Below are positions 58,771 to 64,000 of a stretch of DNA of 64,000 bases, in pieces. The translations under genes were made by a program, and so were the position numbers. Source of the DNA: Variovorax sp. dw_308 (lineage in GTDB: Bacteria > Pseudomonadota > Gammaproteobacteria > Burkholderiales > Burkholderiaceae_C); NCBI RefSeq assembly GCF_019207085.1, contig NZ_JAATOM010000001.1:620001-684000 (forward strand), in the 5' to 3' direction. Below the pieces are notes generated by a model, which was not told the DNA's origin, ran no database searches, and worked only from the letters and a program-made list of their open reading frames with translations. Each line of letters begins with the position of its first letter. Within the stretch, counting starts at the first letter, position 1.

Positions 58771-59762
58771 GCCATCCGTCGCTCCAGGCCCAGCAAATGT
58801 CGTACTTCGGCAAGCTGCCGATGCGCGGCGATTTCGTCAAGGGCATCTACAACCCGCAATTGCTGCGCGTGCTCGACAACTGGCTCTCCCAAGGCATGGA
58901 ACTCCTGTCCGAGGATCCGCGCTGGAAGCTCATCTACGACGATGCGGCGCCGCTGCATTTCGTGTGCCTTGGCTCGCGCAGCCGCCTGGCCATCGCGGGT
59001 CATGTGCGGCCCAGCCACGACGAGTCGTCGCGCCGCTATCCGTTCCTGGCGGCGGTGCCGCTGGACGTCGAAAGGGCGACCGATTTCATGAGCGGCGCGC
59101 CGGCCTTGCTGCAGCCGTGGTGGGACACGGTGTCGCGGCGTGTGGCCGACCTTGAGACGAGCCGCGACATCGAGGCCGACCTGCGCAGCCTCGAGGCCGT
59201 GCCCTGCCATGTCGAAACCATCTTCAAGGGCTCCAGCGCGCAAGCGGCCTATCAGAACTTCATTCGCGACTACAGCCTGCTGCGCATCGAACAGACGCTC
59301 AACTCCGACGGCCACAAGGTGTCGCTGCGGCGCTTGACGCTGGCGTTGGGCCTGCTGCTGCAACCGGTCATGGCCAGCACGGTGTCGCATCTCGAGAAGG
59401 GGCTGACCCTGCCGCTGCCGCGCGATCCGTTCCTCCAGCCGTTGCTTGCGACCTTCTGGCTCGACATCGTGTCCAGGTTCTTCGCGAGGGCGGACTTCGA
59501 GCTGGTGCTCTGCGTCTCGGCCGTCAGCGGCCTGCCGCGCCTGATCGTCGGGTTCAACGGGCTGTCGCCACGGACGCTGCAGAGCGTCCTGCACCTGCAG
59601 GTGCATGCCGAGCAGAACATCGAGATCGACAACCCGGAATGGGTTGAGGAAAGCATTCACAGCAACTACGCGATGTACAAGCTGGTGAGCTATCTCGAGC
59701 AGCCGCAGTTGCCGCTGGAAATCGTGTTGTCCGCGTTTCGCGAAGTCTTCATCGGGGATTGA
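58767..59762 (+). CDS. tagF: T6SS-associated protein TagF
   Basis: A 331-residue protein of the TagF family (TIGR03373). The N-terminal MSYFGKLPMRGDFVKG is the family hallmark, and DESSRRYPFLAAVPL follows. TagF represses T6SS assembly post-translationally in Pseudomonas by binding Fha, countered by the PpkA kinase; in some species it is fused to the PppA phosphatase, which is not the case here. No ppkA, pppA or fha gene is seen in the window. It overlaps tssM by 4 bases, with the OmpA-like gene starting right after its stop. Confidence 0.93.
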   Translation: MSHPSLQAQQMSYFGKLPMRGDFVKGIYNPQLLRVLDNWLSQGMELLSEDPRWKLIYDDAAPLHFVCLGSRSRLAIAGHVRPSHDESSRRYPFLAAVPLDVERATDFMSGAPALLQPWWDTVSRRVADLETSRDIEADLRSLEAVPCHVETIFKGSSAQAAYQNFIRDYSLLRIEQTLNSDGHKVSLRRLTLALGLLLQPVMASTVSHLEKGLTLPLPRDPFLQPLLATFWLDIVSRFFARADFELVLCVSAVSGLPRLIVGFNGLSPRTLQSVLHLQVHAEQNIEIDNPEWVEESIHSNYAMYKLVSYLEQPQLPLEIVLSAFREVFIGD

Positions 59763-59763
59763 G

Positions 59764-60603
59764 ATGCGCAAATTGAATATCGCGTCGTTGCGCATCCTGG
59801 CCTGGGCCGGGCTCCTTGCGTTGTCGCCGCCGACGCAGGCCCAGTCGCCTGCAATCGCACCCGCGCAGGGCGCCAACATCGAAAGCCCGGGCGGTACCGC
59901 CGGCAAGCCGGAGCAGGTCGTGGCGGGCGGCCAGGTGCCCGACGAGGCGACGCGCGCCGCAGTCATCGGCGCATTGCGCCAGGTCTATGGCCCGGCCAAC
60001 GTGATCGACCGGATCGAGGTCGTCAGTTCCGTCGGGACGCCAGCCAATTGGTCGGCCAATGTGCAGAAGCTGCTCAACCCTTCGCTCAGGCAGATTCATC
60101 GCGGGCAACTGCAGATCCAGGGCACCCAGATCACCGCGCAAGGTGAAGTCGGCAACGAAGCGCTGCGCCAGAAGATCGTCAGCGACATGGCCAGCGCGCT
60201 GAATCCGACCTACACCATCAAGAACAGCCTTCGGGTGCCGGCGTCCGAGCAGGTCGTGGTGGACCAGGCCCTCGGCAACCGCATCATCGAGTTCGAAGTC
60301 GGCAGCGCGACGCTCACAGCGAAGGGTCGGGCCATCCTCGACGAGATTGCCGCAGCGCTGGCAAAGCTCAGCAACAAGTCGGTGGCGATCATTGGCCATA
60401 CCGACAACTCCGGCAACCGGGCGTCGAACCTGGCGTTGAGCCAGGCGCGAGCGGAGGCCGTCAAGGGGTACCTGGTCGGCAAGGGCATCGATCCTGCCAC
60501 CATGACCACCAGTGGCGTCGGGCCGGACCAGCCGCTGGCGGGCAACGACAACGACGCGGGCCGCGCGCGCAATCGACGCATCGAGTTCAGGGTCGGGCGC
60601 TGA
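59764..60603 (+). CDS. OmpA-like peptidoglycan-binding protein in the T6SS locus
   Basis: A 279-residue exported protein with signal peptide (about 1-26, ending TQAQS). A middle region (about 60-160) resembles BON-type domains (QIQGTQITAQGEVGNEALRQ), and a C-terminal OmpA_C domain follows (about 170-279: RIIEFEVGSATLTAKGRAIL, GHTDNSGNRASN, LSQARAEAVKGYL). It probably clamps the secretion apparatus to peptidoglycan, a job done in some systems by a domain of TssL or by TagL. It starts one base after the tagF stop and converges with tssA, 35 bases away. Confidence 0.9.
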   Translation: MRKLNIASLRILAWAGLLALSPPTQAQSPAIAPAQGANIESPGGTAGKPEQVVAGGQVPDEATRAAVIGALRQVYGPANVIDRIEVVSSVGTPANWSANVQKLLNPSLRQIHRGQLQIQGTQITAQGEVGNEALRQKIVSDMASALNPTYTIKNSLRVPASEQVVVDQALGNRIIEFEVGSATLTAKGRAILDEIAAALAKLSNKSVAIIGHTDNSGNRASNLALSQARAEAVKGYLVGKGIDPATMTTSGVGPDQPLAGNDNDAGRARNRRIEFRVGR

Positions 60604-60638
60604 ACTGAGCGCCTTTCCCCGGGGAGGGTGGCCTTCCC

Positions 60639-61763
60639 TCAGTTGCCGTCTTCCGGTGTTTGCCCGCGGACGCCGAGCAGGTCTTCCAGTTGCGCGAGTT
60701 CCTGCTCGTTCTTGACCACGTTGCGCAGCCAGGCATGCAGCGACATGTTGGCCCAGGACGCTGCCTTCTTGGCCATGTACGCCGTCGGGCTCGAAGGCTC
60801 GGTGCGCTCGAAGAAATCCGCCACCTCATTGAGCTGCGCGATCGCCTGGGCCCGGGTGTGAATGCCGCCGCGCTGCGGGGCTGCGACGGCGCCGGGTGCC
60901 TCGCCGATGGGTGTTGCAAGCATGCGCTCGACGCGTTGCAGCGATTCGTCGTTGGCGACTGGCGCGGGTGGCGCGGCTGCGCGGCCGAGTGAAACACCGG
61001 CATCACGCGCAAAGCGCTCGATGATGGCGCGAACGGACTCCAGCATGTCCTTGACCCGCGCAAAGCTCGGCCCCTGCGAGTCGGTGCGCGCGTCGAAGAC
61101 CTGTTCGAAGCGCTTCACGGACGCCTCGCAGGCCGACAGGTCGGCATGCACGGCCTGCAGGAACTTTGCCGGCGTCGCACGACGCACGCGGTCGAACTGA
61201 TCGGTCGTGATCTTGCCCCGCGTCAGTTCGTCGGCGTCGGATGGCGCGCGCTTGACGGCCTGCTCGAGGGCGAGGGCCTGCTCCCAGGCGTGGGCGCCGT
61301 AGGAGATCTTCCCGTCGTTCACGATCGGCGCGCGTCGCACGAGTTCGATGGAGCGCGATGCCAGCCAACTGACACTGCCAAAGCGCATGTCCATGTCGCC
61401 GTCTTCGGCTTGGGGGTGCAGGTCGTCCCAATGGCACTCGCAAAGGCCGGTCAGCAAGCGGTAGCCGTCGTTCAATCCGGCAAAGCCCTGGCGGCTGGCC
61501 AGCGCGTCAGTGAGCCACACGCCGAGGCGCAGGTCCTTGGTGGAATCGGTCAGCAGCTTCTGCGACTCGGCGATGACGAAGGGCCAGTCGGCTTCCTTGA
61601 GATCGATCACCCAGTCGCCCTGCTCGAGCGATGGGTCGTCCTGCAAGCGCGCCGCCTGGATCGCGTCGAACTGGGGTGAGAAGAGCATGTCCGGCCCACA
61701 GGGGGACGGGCCGGGAATCGGGGCAAGCAGTGCGTCGAGGTCGAGCATGGTTTCAGCGGCCAT
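60639..61763 (-). CDS. tssA: T6SS protein TssA (ImpA family)
   Basis: A 374-residue TssA protein. The ImpA N-terminal domain (about 8-130) starts LDLDALLAPIPGPSPCGPDML and contains LKLLTDSTKDLRLGVWLTDAL-type helices. A linker (about 260-300, Ala/Pro-rich) leads to the C-terminal domain with SSPTAYMAKKAASWANMSLHAWL. TssA caps the growing sheath and links baseplate and tube. The C-terminal domain type decides whether it sits at the distal end; by eye I cannot fix the class. The start overlaps the tssL stop by one base (TGATG). Confidence 0.92.
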   Translation of the reverse strand: MAAETMLDLDALLAPIPGPSPCGPDMLFSPQFDAIQAARLQDDPSLEQGDWVIDLKEADWPFVIAESQKLLTDSTKDLRLGVWLTDALASRQGFAGLNDGYRLLTGLCECHWDDLHPQAEDGDMDMRFGSVSWLASRSIELVRRAPIVNDGKISYGAHAWEQALALEQAVKRAPSDADELTRGKITTDQFDRVRRATPAKFLQAVHADLSACEASVKRFEQVFDARTDSQGPSFARVKDMLESVRAIIERFARDAGVSLGRAAAPPAPVANDESLQRVERMLATPIGEAPGAVAAPQRGGIHTRAQAIAQLNEVADFFERTEPSSPTAYMAKKAASWANMSLHAWLRNVVKNEQELAQLEDLLGVRGQTPEDGN

Positions 61764-62554
61764 CAGGGCAGGGAGATCGTGAGGTTGGCCTGGCGCGGGC
61801 CCAGGCGCACGATGTCCTGGTAGCGCTCCAGCGTGGATTGCGTGGTGCCGGACAGGTGCAGGGACAAGCCGATGAAGCCGACCAGTGCGATCAGCGAGAA
61901 CACCGATGCGACGACCCACTGCGGCGCCTCGCGCTTGAGCGTGTGCGCGATCTGGTCGGGCAGGGGCCAGTGCGGCGCGAAGGGCGTGCGCTTGCCCTTG
62001 ATGTTGGCGATCTCGTCGCCCAGCCGGGCCGTGAGGTAGGCCAGCTTCTCGGGGCCTTCGAGGATGTACTTGCCCTGGAAGCCGAGCAGCAGGCACATAT
62101 AGAAGACTTCAAGCGTCTGCACGCGCGCCGCGCCCTGGGCCCGTTGCGCTTCGAGCATGTGGAAGAAGTTCTCGCCGGCGATCTGGTCGCCGAACAGGGC
62201 CAACTGGAGCGGCCGGCGCTCCCATTCGGGCTGGATCGCGAACTCCGGCGAGGCCAGGACGAATTCGTCGACGACGGCACAGAACGCGTATTTGCAGGCA
62301 TGGACTTCCTCGGCTCCGGCGCCGAGCTTGCGCGCATTGCGCTCGAACTCCGCGAGGTAGCTGCGGATGCCGCCGAGGAACTGCTCGGCCTGCGCGGGCT
62401 GCTGCTTCTTCTTGATGAGAAAGAGCATCACAAAGCCGTCATACAGGATGTCGAGGAGCGAAGAGTCTTGTGCGGGGACGGCGCCGGCGGGCGTGAATCC
62501 CGCGGGCAGCGCATCCCCACCGAAGAGGGAGGGCGGGCGTGCTGTGATGTTCAT
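61763..62554 (-). CDS. tssL: T6SS membrane complex protein TssL (DotU family), short form
   Basis: A 263-residue protein with a cytosolic helical DotU domain (about 30-205: CKYAFCAVVDEFVL, ENFFHMLEAQRAQ, YMCLLLGFQGKY) and one C-terminal membrane helix (about 212-235). It has no OmpA-like peptidoglycan-binding extension after the helix, unlike long TssL forms. It partners TssM in the inner-membrane complex. GGGAG lies before the ATG at 62554. The gap to tssK upstream is 49 bases. Confidence 0.95.
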   Translation of the reverse strand: MNITARPPSLFGGDALPAGFTPAGAVPAQDSSLLDILYDGFVMLFLIKKKQQPAQAEQFLGGIRSYLAEFERNARKLGAGAEEVHACKYAFCAVVDEFVLASPEFAIQPEWERRPLQLALFGDQIAGENFFHMLEAQRAQGAARVQTLEVFYMCLLLGFQGKYILEGPEKLAYLTARLGDEIANIKGKRTPFAPHWPLPDQIAHTLKREAPQWVVASVFSLIALVGFIGLSLHLSGTTQSTLERYQDIVRLGPRQANLTISLP

Positions 62555-62603
62555 CTGGAATGCTCCCTGCTGTGCGCTGCGGCGCGTGCTTTGTCCAATG
62601 CGT

Positions 62604-63950
62604 TCACGATGTCACCGCGATGAGTTCGAGCTGCATGTCGGGAATGCCGGTCGGCGCGTAGATGGCGACGCTCTGCGCCTGCAGCATGCGTTCGTAGAGA
62701 GGGCTCTTGCTGTCGACCGCGAAGTAGCACGCGCCGGCGCGGATCGGGATGGCAGGCGGCACCTGCGGCGCGTAGACCAGGCGCACGCCGGGCATGGCGG
62801 AGAGCACCAGCTTGTCGACGTCTTCCGGTGCGCCGATCTTGAATCGCGCGGGCACGGCCTCGACCAGTTCGGCCGCCGGCATGCTGGCGGTGACGGCCAT
62901 GTAGAACACCGTCTTCTCGTCGATCTTGCCGGAGTCGAGCCGGCCCATGTGGAAGGCGCGCCGCGTCTCGGTCAATGTGATCGCGAAGTAGCGCGTCGAG
63001 ATCACGGTGTCGAGCAGGTCGCGGATGATGTGGTCGAGTTCGGCGAATGCGGCGCCGGGCTTCTCGTGGTCGTAGGTGGGCAGGTCGTTCAGCGTGTAGG
63101 TCTTGGCGAAAGTCATCAGCGCGCCGGCAAGATTCAACAGCTCCTGGAAGAGGCGTTCCGGGTGCAGCGCCGGATGTCGAAACAGATGCGACAGCGACGC
63201 AAATGCCGCGTTGGCGGTGTGCAGGAGCCAGAACGAGGCGATGTCGCCGGAGCGGAACTCGATGATGTTCTTGCTGGCCTCGCGATGGATCCCGTAGAGC
63301 GAGTTGACCTTGGCCTGCAGCACGTCGAGCAGGCGGCGCAATTGCTGGTAGACGGTGGGCGATGTATCCACGCAAATACATGGCGGTACAAAGGCCTGGT
63401 CGAGCTCGAAGCCGCCCGATGCCGTGCGCCGGATGCGCACCACCGGGATGGAGACGAACTGCTCGCGCGGCTCGGAGTCGGCCAGCAACTTCACGGTCTT
63501 GCGCAGGTAGACCACCTCGGCGTTGACCGCATCGGTGAAGAGGTCGGGGCACTGCGTCGCGTCGCTGACGTATCGCGCGGCGAATGCACTGTCCTCCGGC
63601 TCCTTGTAGTTGTGCCCGAGTTCCCTTACCGGATGCAGCACCAGGTAGAAAGTGATCTCGTTCTGCCCGGGGCTCAGCGTGTCGAGCGCGATCGGGGGCG
63701 GCAGCTTGTCGACATGCGGCGCCGAATACGGCTCGCCGTCAGGGAATACGACTGACAGCTCCGATGCACGCAGCATGCCGCTGGCGAGCGCGTCCAGGTC
63801 GAAGCTGAACGAGCGGACGCCCCAGTAGTACGGGTGCAGCGATTGAGCGGTGTTGTGAAGGCGCGCCTCATGGTAGGCGTCCTGGCGTTGGAAATGCTGA
63901 GGGCGCAGGAAAAGGCCCTCGCCCCAAAGAACCTTGGCGGCATAGCTCAC
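62604..63950 (-). CDS. tssK: T6SS baseplate protein TssK
   Basis: A 448-residue TssK protein, the trimeric adaptor that docks the baseplate on the TssJLM complex. The start KVLWGEGLFLRPQHFQRQDAY is a strong family signature; SLYGIHREASKNIIEFRSGD and ALHPERLFQELLNLAGALMTF are also typical. The start is GTG at 63950, with GGGAG about 10 bases upstream. It is the most upstream gene of the tssK-tssL-tssA run inside the window; tssJ or other T6SS genes probably precede it beyond 64000. Confidence 0.95.
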   Translation of the reverse strand: MSYAAKVLWGEGLFLRPQHFQRQDAYHEARLHNTAQSLHPYYWGVRSFSFDLDALASGMLRASELSVVFPDGEPYSAPHVDKLPPPIALDTLSPGQNEITFYLVLHPVRELGHNYKEPEDSAFAARYVSDATQCPDLFTDAVNAEVVYLRKTVKLLADSEPREQFVSIPVVRIRRTASGGFELDQAFVPPCICVDTSPTVYQQLRRLLDVLQAKVNSLYGIHREASKNIIEFRSGDIASFWLLHTANAAFASLSHLFRHPALHPERLFQELLNLAGALMTFAKTYTLNDLPTYDHEKPGAAFAELDHIIRDLLDTVISTRYFAITLTETRRAFHMGRLDSGKIDEKTVFYMAVTASMPAAELVEAVPARFKIGAPEDVDKLVLSAMPGVRLVYAPQVPPAIPIRAGACYFAVDSKSPLYERMLQAQSVAIYAPTGIPDMQLELIAVTS

Positions 63951-64000
63951 GACGAATCAACTCCCTTGGAAAACATTTGCCACGACGGGTATGGCTCCCT

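Overview
The window is high-GC, densely coded chromosomal DNA from a betaproteobacterium, most likely the Comamonadaceae (Variovorax-like). Three things suggest this. The block folC–SPOR/dedD–cvpA–purF–metZ–gltX is typical of Burkholderiales. The window also carries a 16-strand-type general porin and many TRAP, MFS and aromatic catabolism genes. Codons are strongly G/C-ended throughout. No insertion sequence, CRISPR array, phage module or rRNA gene was seen. The taxonomic call is an inference; no database was searched.

Layout. (1) 1-5179, minus strand: a CheR-type methyltransferase cut by the window edge, overlapping a large hybrid histidine kinase with three receiver domains, and an alpha/beta hydrolase upstream. 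(2) 5358-14011, mostly housekeeping: a Tas-like aldo/keto reductase, ybaK, plsY and a RidA protein (ending in an intrinsic terminator), a secreted retropepsin-like protease with yajQ, murB, a YdgA/DUF945 protein, a glycine-rich-domain membrane protein, ppnP, a secreted Tyr/Gly-rich protein and an ArsC/YffB protein. (3) 14058-21520: folC, SPOR protein, cvpA, purF, metZ and gltX, then tRNA-Ala(GGC), tRNA-Glu(TTC) and tRNA-Asp(GTC). The tRNAs have their own strong promoter inside the end of gltX and a strong terminator. (4) 21564-24506: a polar amino-acid-type ABC transporter.

(5) 24705-32357: a sugar-acid locus. A fructuronate reductase-like enzyme, a TRAP transporter (DctP plus fused DctQM), a D-mannonate dehydratase and an RspB-like dehydrogenase are read as one operon, divergent from a GntR/FCD regulator with operator-like palindromes between. 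(6) 32424-42655: a TetR regulator divergent from an aromatic-ring catabolic set (FAH hydrolase, extradiol-type dioxygenase, flavin monooxygenase, MFS carrier, periplasmic MBL hydrolase), then an IorAB-like molybdenum hydroxylase and yjbQ. (7) 42691-51878: a NUDIX protein with a degenerate MBL domain, a cis/trans fatty-acid isomerase, a large glucosidase, a DUF1254 protein without its usual second domain, a porin and a small lipoprotein.

(8) 52190-64000: an orphan FixJ-type response regulator, a Pro/Ala-rich membrane protein, and a type VI secretion (T6SS) region. On the plus strand lie a TagX-like M15 peptidase, a small ORF, tssM, tagF and an OmpA-like protein. Converging on them from the minus strand are tssA, tssL and tssK. 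The cluster continues beyond the right edge: no sheath, tube, baseplate, ClpV or effector genes are inside the window.

The most useful leads are the small ORF that may translationally couple tssM, the TagX-like peptidase, the sugar-acid locus with full ManD catalytic residues, the aromatic operon, the dead MBL domain fused to NUDIX, and several unassigned inverted repeats in divergent promoter regions.
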